Program-made: the position numbers and the translations under genes | The notes under the pieces: generated by a model | Database searches by the model: none | Told to the model about the DNA's origin: nothing | Seen by the model: only the letters and a program-made list of their open reading frames with translations | Part shown: positions 26,773 to 35,709 of the stretch, one piece after another | Numbering within the stretch: the first letter of the stretch is position 1 | Layout of the letters: every line of letters begins with the position of its first letter | Assembly: GCA_044226535.1 (NCBI GenBank) | Contig: JBGAGT010000016.1 | Location: forward strand, 37,520 to 101,519 | Direction: 5' to 3' | Source: VBCG01 sp044226535 | GTDB lineage: Bacteria > Pseudomonadota > Gammaproteobacteria > Burkholderiales > Casimicrobiaceae | Length of the DNA stretch: 64,000 nucleotides

Positions 26773-28286
26773 GGCGCCGGGCCGCGCCCGGCCGGCGCGG
26801 CCGCGGCTGCCCGGCGCTTGGAAGATCCCGAGGACGAGAGGTCGCGCACCAGGTCCTGGAACTCGGGCGCCTCGCGCACGATGCGCCCCGCCGCCGAGCG
26901 CAGCCGGTCGACGGCCTCGTCGGGCAGCACGAACGACGTGGGCAACTGGTTGAGGAAGTCGCGCTCGGCCCGGTCGTGGTCGGCGGCGATGCTCACGTCG
27001 ATGGCGAAGAGGTCGACGTCGGGCACGTCGATGGCACGCGCCAGCTCCGGGTCGTTGGCGTTCGCGAACGCGCCGGCCGCACGCAACGAGCGGGTCTGCT
27101 TCCAGCGGTAGATGATGTCCTTGAGGAGCTCCACCGCCTCGTAGGAATAACGGTCGATCGGCACGCCCGTGGCCTTGAGCAGGATCTGGATGTCGTTGGG
27201 GGGGCGCTCGCTCTTGTCCCAGCCGGTGTTGGGCACCGACAGCGAGTTCACCACGAACACGGCGATGCGCTTGACGTTGGAGATGCCGGAGCTCCGCCGG
27301 AACTCGGGGCTCGCCTCGAGCTCCTCCAGCGCCTCGAGCACCGCGCGCATGCCGAGGTTGTCCGAGACGCCTCCGTCGACGAGGTGCAGGAAGGGCCGGT
27401 CGGCGCTGTCCTGGAAGGAGTTGAGCTCGGCCAGGCGTTGCAGCGCACGGCCCGCCGGGCGCGCCGGGTTGTTGGGATCGGCGATCGCCGCCACCCAGGG
27501 CGGGACCTGGTAGCCGCAGTGCCCCCCGTAGTTGTTGAGGGTAACCGGCGACAGCACCAGCGGCACCGCCGACGAGGCCGCCGCCGCGCGCGACAGCGAC
27601 ACCTTCGACAGGTCGGAGCAGACGATGTCGAATTCGTCCTGCGTGAAGCCGAGGCGCGAGCCGGTCGAGATGTCGGTCGCGGTGACCAGCGCGAACGGCC
27701 CCGGGGTCCGGGCGAGGTCCCCGAAGGTCGCGCCGTGGAACAGGAGCTCGTCGTAGAGGTTGGCCGCCATCTCCGAGCGGCCCCAGCCTTCCGAGGCCAG
27801 CGCGACCCAGTTGTAGGGATTCAGCGTGCGGGTGATGAGGTCACCCTGCACGTCGTGCTTGAGGAAGGCCTTCTCGTAGACGTCGAAGAGCCTGTCGCCG
27901 TAGAGGCCATAGGCGAGCGCGGTGAAGCTGCCGCCCGACACGCCGGTGACGATGTCGACCTCGTCGAGCAGCGTGGTGTTGCGCCCGTCCACGACGAGCT
28001 GGGTGCGGCGCAGCTCCTCGAGCACGCCGTAGGAGAATGCGGCGGCGCGCGTGCCCCCGCCGGAGAAGGCGAGGATGACGATGGTGTCGGTACGGTTGAT
28101 GCGCCCCGCCCGGTAGCTGGTGCGGGCATGCGCCTGCAGGCGATAGCCGTTGCGCGGGTCGGCCTTTGCGATCGGAAGGTTGACGGGCCGCGTTTGCGGC
28201 CCGGCGCAGCCCGCCAGCGCGACCAGCACGGCGAGCGCGAGTGCTCCGAGCCAAGGTCGCGGGTCGATGTGCGGGCGCCCGGTCAT
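26769..28286 (-). CDS. Patatin-like phospholipase lipoprotein
   Basis: Ser-Asp dyad lipid hydrolase, exported as a lipoprotein (LVALAGC lipobox, Cys27). Patatin motifs: oxyanion-hole SGGGTR (75-80), nucleophile Ser117 in TGVSGGS, and catalytic Asp304 in LVDGGVSDN. All are intact, so the enzyme should be active on phospholipids or other acyl esters at the envelope. Length is 505 residues, longer than cytosolic RssA-like proteins. Its ATG overlaps the stop of the upstream TIR-like gene (ATGA), and its stop overlaps the ALDH start. Unlike the CapV-type patatins of CBASS defence, it carries an export signal. Confidence 0.92.
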   Translation of the reverse strand: MTGRPHIDPRPWLGALALAVLVALAGCAGPQTRPVNLPIAKADPRNGYRLQAHARTSYRAGRINRTDTIVILAFSGGGTRAAAFSYGVLEELRRTQLVVDGRNTTLLDEVDIVTGVSGGSFTALAYGLYGDRLFDVYEKAFLKHDVQGDLITRTLNPYNWVALASEGWGRSEMAANLYDELLFHGATFGDLARTPGPFALVTATDISTGSRLGFTQDEFDIVCSDLSKVSLSRAAAASSAVPLVLSPVTLNNYGGHCGYQVPPWVAAIADPNNPARPAGRALQRLAELNSFQDSADRPFLHLVDGGVSDNLGMRAVLEALEELEASPEFRRSSGISNVKRIAVFVVNSLSVPNTGWDKSERPPNDIQILLKATGVPIDRYSYEAVELLKDIIYRWKQTRSLRAAGAFANANDPELARAIDVPDVDLFAIDVSIAADHDRAERDFLNQLPTSFVLPDEAVDRLRSAAGRIVREAPEFQDLVRDLSSSGSSKRRAAAAAPAGRGPAP

Positions 28287-29314
28287 GGGTTGGCGAACCA
28301 GTCGACCGGCGGACGGCCCTGCGCGGATTCGAGCGCGGCGATGCGCGAGGCGAAGGCGTCGGCGCAGCGCGCGTCGATGCGCTGGCACTCGCGGAAGTCC
28401 GCGCGCGCCGCGGCGTCGTCGCCGGCGGCGATGGCGAACAGGCCGCGCTCGCCGCGCCATTCGGCGTTGGCCGGGACGAGATCGAGCGCCGCGCCCATGT
28501 CGTTGCGCGCCCGCGCGGCGTCGCCGGCGGCGAAGAACGCCCGGCCGCGTGCCGCCAGCGCGTCGGCGTCGGCGGGGTCGAGCTCGATGGCGCGGGTGAA
28601 GTAGCGCACCTGCGCCGCGGGATCGCGCGCGGCGAAGCCGCGCTGGCGCCATGCGGCCGCCCAGTCGGGGCGGCGCTGGAGCGCCGCGTCGAGGTCGGTG
28701 CCCGCCTGCTCGAGGTCGCCCTGGGCGATGCGCGCGATGCCCCGGTCGTAGGCCGCCTGCGCGGAGGAGCGGTCGTAGGCCCGCCAGGCGAGCACCGCCA
28801 GCACGGCGAGCACGACCACCAGGGCGGCCACGACGGAGCGCGGCACCTGCCTGCGCTCGGGTCCCCAGGGATCGATGCCGGGGGCGTCGGCGGTGGGCAC
28901 GTCGGCCCCGGCCGACAGCCCGGCGGCGTGGCGGGCGCGCGCGACGATGCCTTCCACGCGCTGCGGCAGCTTGCCCGAGGTGGCATCGATGGAGGCGGCG
29001 CCGCGCAGCAGCCGGCGCATGGCCGACGAAGGCTTGGCATCGTCGAGGCGCACCACCAGCGTGGGCAGCTTGCGCGCGCCGGCGGCCTCGGCGACCCGTT
29101 GCACGCCGAGGTCGGCGACGGTCGCGCGCGAATGGACGATCACCAGCACCCGCGCCACGCTCGCGCTGGCGGCGATGGCGCTTTGCGCGCCGGCGTCCTG
29201 CGGCGCGACCTCGACGCCGAGGCCGCGGTCCTCGGCGGCCTTGCGCAGCGTCTCCGCGGCGAAGTGGTCGGCGGGCGCATAGGCGAGCAGCATGGGCGGC
29301 ATGTTCGCGGCCAT
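28283..29314 (-). CDS. TIR-like domain, transmembrane helix and TPR repeats
   Basis: Predicted inner-membrane protein of 343 residues. Residues 5-130 look like a TIR/SEFIR fold: strand A MLLAYAPADHFAAETLRKA, then VARVLVIVHSRATV, KLPTLVVRLDD and SIDAT. The usual catalytic Glu of NADase TIR domains is not in its expected place (helix reads ADLGVQRVAEAAG), so it may be a non-catalytic scaffold. One membrane helix (161-177, VVAALVVVLAVLAVLAW) separates it from about four TPR units (183-330, for instance AYDRGIARIAQGDLEQAGTDLDAAL). First gene of the coupled operon with patatin and ALDH. The TIR call is from pattern only; the TM and TPR parts are clear. Confidence 0.75.
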   Translation of the reverse strand: MAANMPPMLLAYAPADHFAAETLRKAAEDRGLGVEVAPQDAGAQSAIAASASVARVLVIVHSRATVADLGVQRVAEAAGARKLPTLVVRLDDAKPSSAMRRLLRGAASIDATSGKLPQRVEGIVARARHAAGLSAGADVPTADAPGIDPWGPERRQVPRSVVAALVVVLAVLAVLAWRAYDRSSAQAAYDRGIARIAQGDLEQAGTDLDAALQRRPDWAAAWRQRGFAARDPAAQVRYFTRAIELDPADADALAARGRAFFAAGDAARARNDMGAALDLVPANAEWRGERGLFAIAAGDDAAARADFRECQRIDARCADAFASRIAALESAQGRPPVDWFANP

Positions 29315-29398
29315 GGCGCATTGTAGCGGCGAGCCAGGTCGAGGCGGTCGCGGCGGTTTGCCGCATAATCGCGGCTTCGCATCCCCGTCGATTCCCGC

Positions 29399-30451
29399 AT
29401 GGCCCCCGTGATGTCCTCCTCCGCTTGCAAGCCTTTCCCACTCGCGCGCTTGGCCGCGCTCGCCCTCACGACGCTGGCAGGGTTATGGCTGACGGCCACG
29501 GCCGCCGCGCAAGCGCCGTCCGCGCCCGCGACGCCGGCCTCCAAGCCCGCGGTCATCGTCTTCACCACCGACTGGCTCGCGCAGGCCGAGCACGGCGGGT
29601 TCTACCAGGCGGCCGCCGACGGCCTGTATCGCGAGCAGGGCCTCGAGGTCCTGATCCAGATGGGCGGGCCGCAGGTCAACGGACTGCAGCTGCTCGCCGC
29701 GGGCCGTGCCGACATCGCCATGGGCGACGGGCTGCAGGTGCTTGCCGCGCAGGCCGAGGGCGTGCCGCTGGTGGCGGTCGCCGCGACCTTCCAGAAGAAT
29801 CCCACGGTGATCATCGCCCACCCCGGCGTCGACTCGCTCGCCGCCCTCAAGGGCAAGCCCATCGCCATCGGCGCCGCCAGCAACACCACGTTCTGGCCAT
29901 GGCTCAAGTCGCACTACGGCTTCGACGACTCGCAAAAGCGTCCCTACGGCTTCTCGGTGCAACCCTTCCTCGCCGATCCGGCGCTTTCGCAGCAGGGCTT
30001 CGCGACCTCCGAGCCCTACACCATCGAGAAGGGCGGCGTGGTCCCCAAGGTCTTCCTGCTCGCCGACCTGGGCTACCCACCGTACTCGCAGGTGCTGATC
30101 GTCAAGCGCGACACGCTCGACAAGCGCGGCGACATGCTGCAGCGCTTCATCGCCGCCTCCGCCGAAGGCTGGAAGCGCTACCTCGCCGACCCCACGCGCG
30201 GCAACGCGATGATCCGCAAGGTCAACCCGCAGATGTCGGAGGAGCTCCTGGCCTACGGCCATCACAAGATGCTCCAGTACGGCATCGTCGACGGCGGCGA
30301 CGCGCGCGCGCATGGCCTCCTGTCGATGACCGACGCGCGCTGGCAGTCGACCGTGGCCTTCCTGCGCGAGGCGGGGCTGGCCAGGCCCGGCGTCGACTAC
30401 GCGAAGGCCTGGACGACGGAGCTTGCGCGCGACACGCGCGTGTTCCGCTAG
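29399..30451 (+). CDS. NMT1/THI5-like ABC substrate-binding protein
   Basis: Periplasmic binding protein of the SsuA/THI5 (NMT1) group, 350 residues. The signal peptide ends near TAAAQA. The mature N-terminus shows TTDWLAQAEHGGFYQAAADGLY and GLEVLIQMGGPQVNGLQLLAAGRADIAMGDG, a pattern shared by a subgroup whose ligands (pyrimidines, nitrate/sulfonates, thiamine precursors) are mostly unproven. A CATAAT element at 29364-29369 may be its -10. The ATPase and permease genes follow directly, completing a three-part importer. Confidence 0.9.
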   Translation: MAPVMSSSACKPFPLARLAALALTTLAGLWLTATAAAQAPSAPATPASKPAVIVFTTDWLAQAEHGGFYQAAADGLYREQGLEVLIQMGGPQVNGLQLLAAGRADIAMGDGLQVLAAQAEGVPLVAVAATFQKNPTVIIAHPGVDSLAALKGKPIAIGAASNTTFWPWLKSHYGFDDSQKRPYGFSVQPFLADPALSQQGFATSEPYTIEKGGVVPKVFLLADLGYPPYSQVLIVKRDTLDKRGDMLQRFIAASAEGWKRYLADPTRGNAMIRKVNPQMSEELLAYGHHKMLQYGIVDGGDARAHGLLSMTDARWQSTVAFLREAGLARPGVDYAKAWTTELARDTRVFR

Positions 30452-30463
30452 GCCCGCGCGCCC

Positions 30464-31252
30464 TTGACGGCCGCGCCCGCCGAGGTCGTCAGCGCGCGGG
30501 GCGTGACGCGCCGCTTCGACAGCGGCACGCAGGCCCTCGCCCCGGTCGACCTCACGCTCGCGGCCGGGGAGCTGGTGGCCCTGCTGGGGCCCTCGGGCTG
30601 CGGCAAGACCACGCTGCTCAACCTCTTCGCCGGGCTCGACCAGCCGAGCGCGGGCGCGATCCGCTGGTGGGGCCACGACGCGCCTCCCCGCGACGCGGCG
30701 CTCGGCATCGGCTACGTGTTCCAGCAGCCGACGCTGATGCCCTGGGCGCGCATCGCCGCCAACGTGCGCCTTCCCCTCGACCTCGCGGGCCAGCCGCGCG
30801 AGGCCGCCAACGCCGCCGCGCGCGCGGCGCTCGCGCGCGTGGGGCTTGGCGGCTTCGAGCAGGCGTGGCCGCGCGAGCTCTCGGGCGGCATGCGCATGCG
30901 TGCGTCGATCGCGCGCGCGCTGGTCACGAAACCCGCGCTGCTGCTGCTCGACGAGCCCTTCGCCGCGCTGGACGAATTCAGCCGCCAGCGCATGGACGAC
31001 GACCTGGTCGCGTGGTGGCGCAGCTCGGGCCTCACGGCGATGTTCGTGACGCACAGCATCGCCGAGGCCGTGTACCTCGCGACGCGCGTGGTGGTGATGG
31101 CCGCGCGGCCCGGCAGGATCGTCGACGAGGTGGCGATCGACCTGCCGCATCCGCGCGGCAACGCCTGGCGCGGCTCGCCCGAGTTCGCGCGCCACTGCGT
31201 GGCGTTGTCGGAGACCGTGGCACGGGCGGCGCACGCGGGGGAGTCGCCGTGA
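30464..31252 (+). CDS. ABC importer ATPase (SsuB/TauB/ThiZ-like)
   Basis: Cytosolic ATPase of the upstream/downstream importer, 262 residues. Walker A LLGPSGCGKTT, Q-loop YVFQQPTLMPWARI, signature RELSGGMRMRASIARAL, Walker B LLLLDEPFAALDE and H-loop MFVTHSI are all intact. The TTG start at 30464 follows the binding-protein stop by 12 bp; it is the only start that gives a normal N-terminus. The end overlaps the permease GTG start (GTGA). Confidence 0.92.
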   Translation: MTAAPAEVVSARGVTRRFDSGTQALAPVDLTLAAGELVALLGPSGCGKTTLLNLFAGLDQPSAGAIRWWGHDAPPRDAALGIGYVFQQPTLMPWARIAANVRLPLDLAGQPREAANAAARAALARVGLGGFEQAWPRELSGGMRMRASIARALVTKPALLLLDEPFAALDEFSRQRMDDDLVAWWRSSGLTAMFVTHSIAEAVYLATRVVVMAARPGRIVDEVAIDLPHPRGNAWRGSPEFARHCVALSETVARAAHAGESP

Positions 31253-32055
31253 GCGCGGCGGCGCACGGACTATCGCGCGCCTGGCGCATCGGCGCGCCGC
31301 TGGCGGTGGGCGCGGTGATCGTCGCGGCCTGGCAGCTGGTGGTGAGCGCGTTCGCGCTGCCGCCCTGGCTCGTGCCCTCGCCGCGCGCGGTCGTCGAGAC
31401 GCTCGTTCGCGATCGCGCGCTGCTCGCCGCGTCGCTCGGCGTGACGCTGACCGTGGCACTGTGCGCCTTCGCGCTCGCCGTGGCCGTCGGCGTGGCGATC
31501 GCCGTTGCCTGCGCGCAAAGCCGCGTGGTCGAAGCCTCGCTGATGCCCTGGGCGATCCTGCTGCAGGTCACGCCCATCGTGGCGATCGCGCCACTGGTGA
31601 TCATCTGGGTGCGCGACACGCGGCTGGCGCTGGTGCTTTGCGCCACCGTGGTCGCGCTGTTCCCGGTGATCTCGAGCACCACGCAGGGGCTGCGCAGCGT
31701 CGACCCCAACCTGCGCGACCTCTTCCGCCTGCAGCACGCCACGCGCTGGCAGCGGCTGTGGCGGCTGCAGCTCCCCTCGGCGCTGCCGTACTTCTTCGCG
31801 GGCCTGCGCATCGCCAGCGGGCTCGCGCTGATCGGCGCGGTGGTCGCCGAGTTCGTGGCGGGCACCGGCGGCCAGGGCGCGGGACTCGCCTACCTGATCC
31901 TCGTCTCCGGCATCGAGCTCAACGTCCCGCGCCTTTTCGCAGCGCTGGTGCTGATCGCGGCGACCGGCGTGGCGTTCTACCTCGCGGTGGGCGCGCTCGC
32001 GCGGCTGGCGCTGGGCGCGTGGCACGAGAGCGAGCGCCCGGTCGACGCGCGCTAG
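31249..32055 (+). CDS. ABC importer permease (SsuC/TauC-like)
   Basis: Inner-membrane permease with about six helices, 268 residues. It carries WLVPSPRAVVETL near the N-terminus and the EAA-type loop LFRLQHATRWQRLWRLQLPSALPYFFAGLRI (split by family knowledge), which docks on the ATPase. The GTG start at 31249 overlaps the ATPase stop. It ends the operon. Convergent with sugE, 76 bp away. Confidence 0.92.
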   Translation: MSAAAHGLSRAWRIGAPLAVGAVIVAAWQLVVSAFALPPWLVPSPRAVVETLVRDRALLAASLGVTLTVALCAFALAVAVGVAIAVACAQSRVVEASLMPWAILLQVTPIVAIAPLVIIWVRDTRLALVLCATVVALFPVISSTTQGLRSVDPNLRDLFRLQHATRWQRLWRLQLPSALPYFFAGLRIASGLALIGAVVAEFVAGTGGQGAGLAYLILVSGIELNVPRLFAALVLIAATGVAFYLAVGALARLALGAWHESERPVDAR

Positions 32056-32131
32056 CGAGGCCGTCGTCCCCGCCCGGCCCTGCGCCCGGTCTCGGCGCCG
32101 CCGGGCCGCGAGGCCGGCGGCCCGCCGCAGG

Positions 32132-32461
32132 CTAGGGTGTCACCAGCTTGAGCCCCAGCACGCCGATCACGATCAGCGCCAGGCAGGCGAGCCGCAAGGC
32201 GCCGAGGGGCTCGCCGAACAGCAGGATGCCCAGCGCCGCCGTGCCCGCCGCGCCGATGCCTGTCCACACCGCGTAGGCGGTTCCCACCGGCAGGGTGCGC
32301 ACGGCGAAGGCCAGCAGCGCGATGCTCGCCACCATCGCTGCGACGGTCAGCGCGGCCGGCAGCGGCCGCGTCAGGCCGTCGGAGAGCTTGAGCCCGATCG
32401 CCCACCCGATTTCCAGCACCCCGGCGAGTGCCAAGGCCAGCCACGCCATGCTCGTTCCCAT
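32132..32461 (-). CDS. sugE: SugE/Gdx-type small multidrug-resistance exporter
   Basis: Four-helix SMR protein that works as a dimer in the inner membrane; Gdx/SugE members export guanidinium and some quaternary ammonium ions in exchange for protons. Key features: Glu in GVLEIGWAIGLK (the coupling glutamate), PVGTAYAVWTGIGAAGTA and the LGLKLVTP end. I start at ATG 32461 because GAGGA sits seven bases before it. The internal ATG 32449 gives exactly 105 residues, the length of E. coli SugE, and is a real alternative. No guanidine riboswitch could be recognised upstream. Confidence 0.9.
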   Translation of the reverse strand: MGTSMAWLALALAGVLEIGWAIGLKLSDGLTRPLPAALTVAAMVASIALLAFAVRTLPVGTAYAVWTGIGAAGTAALGILLFGEPLGALRLACLALIVIGVLGLKLVTP

Positions 32462-32554
32462 GTTCGTCCTCGTCGAATCCGGCTCGTTCGCACGCGATTG
32501 TAGGGGCATGTCCGACAGACGTTGCGCCGCACCAACCCGTATGGTCGGCCTGTC

Positions 32555-34783
32555 ATGCGACTTTCACTGCGTTTCATCGTTCCCCTGCTGATCGCGCTGG
32601 CCCTGGCGGCCTATGCCGCCGTGCCGCTGATCGAGCACCAGATGCTGTCGTGGTTCTCGCGGGACCTCGACGCGCGCGCCACGCTGATCGCGCGCTCCGC
32701 CGAGGACCCGGTGGTCGCGCTCGCCGGCGCGGGCGACCGCGCTGGCGTCGAGGCGTACTTCAACCGCCTGACCAACGACGAGCGCCTGTTCGCCATCGGG
32801 CTGTGCATGCCGGGTGCCACGCGGCCCATCGCCACCCGCGACCTGCCGCGCAAGCTCGACTGCGCGGCCATCCGCGCGCGCGTCGACCAGCCCGGCCAGC
32901 TCGAGCACACCGACCAGGGGCTGCTGCACGAGGCGGTGCGCGCCGTGGGGCCCGAGGGCCCTGGCGCGCTGCTGCTGGCGCTGGTGCACGACATGACCTT
33001 CGCCGAGCGGCGCAGCGCCGAGACCAAGCGCTACATGCTGTTCTTCTTCGTGGCGCTGGGCGCGGTGATCGCGCTCATCACCGTGGCCATCGCGCAGATG
33101 TCCTGGCGCGGCTGGGTGACGGGGCTGCGCGCGCTGCTGCGCGGCGAGGGCCTGCTGCGGCCCTCGGGGGCGTTCGTCGTCCCGGAGCTCGCGCCCATCG
33201 CCCGCGACGTCCGCAAACTCATGCGCGACCTCGAGAGCCACTACCGCCCGCGCGACGAGGACCAGCTCTCCTGGACGCCCTCGACGCTCAAGAGCGTCCT
33301 CACCGCCGACATGCAGGGCAACGACGTCATCGTGGTGTCCAACCGCGAGCCCTACATCCACGTGCGCCGCGACGGCGGCGGCATCGAGGTGCTGCGACCC
33401 GCCAGCGGCCTCGTCACCGCGCTGGAACCGGTGATGCGCGCCTGCTCGGGCACCTGGATCGCGCACGGCAGCGGCAATGCCGACCGCGAGACCGTCGACG
33501 CCGACGACCACGTGCCGGTGCCGCCCGGGCACCCCGAGTACCGCATCCGCCGCGTCTGGATGAGCGCCGAGGAGGAGGCGGGCTACTACAGCGGCTTCGC
33601 CAACGAGGGCCTGTGGCCGCTGTGCCACATCGCGCACGTGCGCCCGATCTTCCGCGCCAGCGACTTCGAGTACTACCGCATCGTCAACCAGCGCTTCGCC
33701 GACGCCGTGGCAAAGGAGTCGCAGCGCGACGACCCGATCGTGCTGGTGCAGGACTACCACTTCGCCCTGCTGCCACGCATGGTGCGCGAGCGCCTGCCGC
33801 GCGCCACCATCATCACCTTCTGGCACATCCCCTGGCCGAACCCCGAGGCCTTCGCCATCTGCCCGTGGCGCACCGAGCTCCTCGACGGCATGCTCGGCAG
33901 CAGCATCCTGGGCTTCCACACCCAGTTCCACTGCAACAATTTCCTCGACACGGTCGACCGCACGCTGGAGGCGCGCGTCGACCGCGAGGCCTTCGCCGTG
34001 ACGCGCAGCGGGCAGCGCACCGAGGTTCACCGCTACCCGATCTCCATCGAGTGGCCGCCCGAGGCGCTCTCCGGCCAGCCCGACATCGCCGAGGCGCGGC
34101 GCATCGTGCGGCAGCGGCTCGGGCTACCACCCGCCCAGCTGATCGGTGTCGGCGTCGACCGGCTCGACTACACCAAGGGCATCCTCGAGCGCTTCTCGGC
34201 GGTCGAGCGGCTGCTGCAGCTCGAGCCGCAGTGGATCGGCCGCTTCAGCTTCGTGCAGATCGCGGCGCCCACGCGCGGCATGATCGACGACTACCGCGAC
34301 TACGCGTCGCGGGTGCGCGCGCTGGCGGAGCGCATCAACGCGCGCTTCGGCGGCGCGAGCAACCCGCCCATCGTGCTGCTCGACCAGCACCACGACACGC
34401 GCGCGGTCTACGAGTATTTCCGCGCCTCGGACCTGTGCTTCGTGTCGAGCCTCCACGACGGCATGAACCTGGTCGCCAAGGAATACATCGCCGCGCGCGA
34501 CGACGAGCAGGGCGTGCTGATCCTGTCGCAGTTCGCCGGGGCCTCGCGCGAGCTCCCCGAGGCGCTGGTGGTGAACCCCTACGACGCCGACCAGTGCGCG
34601 GCGGCGCTGCACATGGCGCTGACCATGCCGGTCGACGAGCAGCGCGCGCGCATGCGGCTGATGCGCGCGCTGGTGCGCGATTTCAACGTCTACCGCTGGG
34701 CGGGGCGCATGCTGATGGACGCGGCGATGATGCGCCAGCGCAACCGGCTCATCGCCTACCGTCCGACGAAGGAGGTGGCGTGA
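32555..34783 (+). CDS. otsA: Trehalose-6-phosphate synthase with membrane sensor-like N-terminus
   Basis: GT20 enzyme that joins UDP-glucose and glucose-6-phosphate. The catalytic half (about 262-742) has NDVIVVSNREPY, GFHTQFHCNNFLDTV, VDRLDYTKGILERF and HDGMNLVAKEYIAA, all as in OtsA. Unusually, 260 residues precede it: TM helix about 5-25, an extracytoplasmic segment about 28-158, a second TM 161-181 and a HAMP-like linker (SWRGWVTGLRALLRGEGLL...). This is the layout of a bacterial sensor protein, so the synthase should sit at the inner membrane and might respond to an external signal (inference). ATG 32555 is the sensible start. Its end overlaps otsB (GTGA). Confidence 0.93.
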   Translation: MRLSLRFIVPLLIALALAAYAAVPLIEHQMLSWFSRDLDARATLIARSAEDPVVALAGAGDRAGVEAYFNRLTNDERLFAIGLCMPGATRPIATRDLPRKLDCAAIRARVDQPGQLEHTDQGLLHEAVRAVGPEGPGALLLALVHDMTFAERRSAETKRYMLFFFVALGAVIALITVAIAQMSWRGWVTGLRALLRGEGLLRPSGAFVVPELAPIARDVRKLMRDLESHYRPRDEDQLSWTPSTLKSVLTADMQGNDVIVVSNREPYIHVRRDGGGIEVLRPASGLVTALEPVMRACSGTWIAHGSGNADRETVDADDHVPVPPGHPEYRIRRVWMSAEEEAGYYSGFANEGLWPLCHIAHVRPIFRASDFEYYRIVNQRFADAVAKESQRDDPIVLVQDYHFALLPRMVRERLPRATIITFWHIPWPNPEAFAICPWRTELLDGMLGSSILGFHTQFHCNNFLDTVDRTLEARVDREAFAVTRSGQRTEVHRYPISIEWPPEALSGQPDIAEARRIVRQRLGLPPAQLIGVGVDRLDYTKGILERFSAVERLLQLEPQWIGRFSFVQIAAPTRGMIDDYRDYASRVRALAERINARFGGASNPPIVLLDQHHDTRAVYEYFRASDLCFVSSLHDGMNLVAKEYIAARDDEQGVLILSQFAGASRELPEALVVNPYDADQCAAALHMALTMPVDEQRARMRLMRALVRDFNVYRWAGRMLMDAAMMRQRNRLIAYRPTKEVA

Positions 34784-35709
34784 ACGGCGCCGACGACGGC
34801 CCGGAGGACCGCCCGCCCGGTGCCACGCGGCGCGGCCGCCGCGCGCGACGGCCTCGCGCACCCCTTCCGCCACGGCGCGCGAAGCGCGGGCCGCCGCCGC
34901 CGCTGCAAGTCGACCAGGCGCTGTTCCTCGACATCGACGGCACGCTGCTCGACATCGCCCCCACCCCGGGACGGGTGAGCGTCGACCCTGCGCTCGCGGC
35001 GTTGCTTCCCGCGGTGTCGACGCTCCTCGACGGCGCCGTGGCGCTGATCACCGGCCGCAGCCTCCGCGACGCCGACCGGCTGTTCGCGCCGCTGGTCCTG
35101 CCGGTGGCGGGCCAGCACGGCTGCGAACGGCGCGACGCCGCGGGCACCGTCCACCTGCACGCCGCCGACGCCCCGACGCTGGCGCGCCTGCGGCGCCTGA
35201 TCGCCGATTTCGCCTCGCGCCACGAGGGCCTGCGCCTCGAGGACAAGGGCTCGACGCTGGCGCTGCACTACCGCGCGGTGCCGCAGCTCGCCTCGCACGT
35301 CCACCAGGTGGTGCGCGCGCAGTTCGAGGCGGTCGACAGCGAGGGCTTCGCGCTGCAGCTCGGCAAGCGCCTGATCGAGGTTCGTCCCGAGAACCGCGAC
35401 AAGGGAACGGCCATCCGCGACTTCATGGCCGAGTCGCCTTTCCGCGGGCGCGTGCCGGTGTTCGTCGGCGACGACCGCACCGATGAGCATGGCTTCGCCG
35501 TGGTGCGCAACATGCACGGCATCGCCATCAAGGTCGGCGCCGGGCACACCATCGCCAACCATCGCCTCGACGACGTCGCCGCCGTGCGCCGCTGGCTCGA
35601 CCATGCGGTGGGAACGGGCGTCGACGAATCGCCCCGCGTCGCCCCCTTCCCGGGGGGAGACGGACGGGGGGACGGACGCGGCCCGCCCGGCGACGGCGAA
35701 GCGCGATGA
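34780..35709 (+). CDS. otsB: Trehalose-6-phosphate phosphatase
   Basis: HAD-family phosphatase that releases trehalose from trehalose-6-phosphate. Motif I FLDIDGTLLDIAPTP, motif II ALITGRS, the Lys in NRDKGTAIRDFM and GDDRTDEHGF are present. The 309-residue chain has a basic, Arg/Pro-rich N-terminal tail of about 45 residues and a Gly/Asp-rich C-terminal tail, neither conserved. GTG 34780 overlaps the otsA stop; the stop overlaps the GH15 start (ATGA). So otsA, otsB and the hydrolase are translated as one chain of coupled genes. Confidence 0.95.
   Translation: MNGADDGPEDRPPGATRRGRRARRPRAPLPPRRAKRGPPPPLQVDQALFLDIDGTLLDIAPTPGRVSVDPALAALLPAVSTLLDGAVALITGRSLRDADRLFAPLVLPVAGQHGCERRDAAGTVHLHAADAPTLARLRRLIADFASRHEGLRLEDKGSTLALHYRAVPQLASHVHQVVRAQFEAVDSEGFALQLGKRLIEVRPENRDKGTAIRDFMAESPFRGRVPVFVGDDRTDEHGFAVVRNMHGIAIKVGAGHTIANHRLDDVAAVRRWLDHAVGTGVDESPRVAPFPGGDGRGDGRGPPGDGEAR

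Noticed and set aside
28283..29314. Thoeris- or CBASS-like anti-phage system
   Set aside because: There is no cyclase, no ThsA-like or cap accessory gene, the TIR catalytic Glu is not in place and the patatin partner is an exported lipoprotein. It is reported only as an unusual operon.
32462..32554. Guanidine (ykkC-type) riboswitch upstream of sugE
   Set aside because: The divergent gap to otsA is only about 90 bp and I could not find the paired hairpins or conserved ACGR loops of known guanidine motifs.
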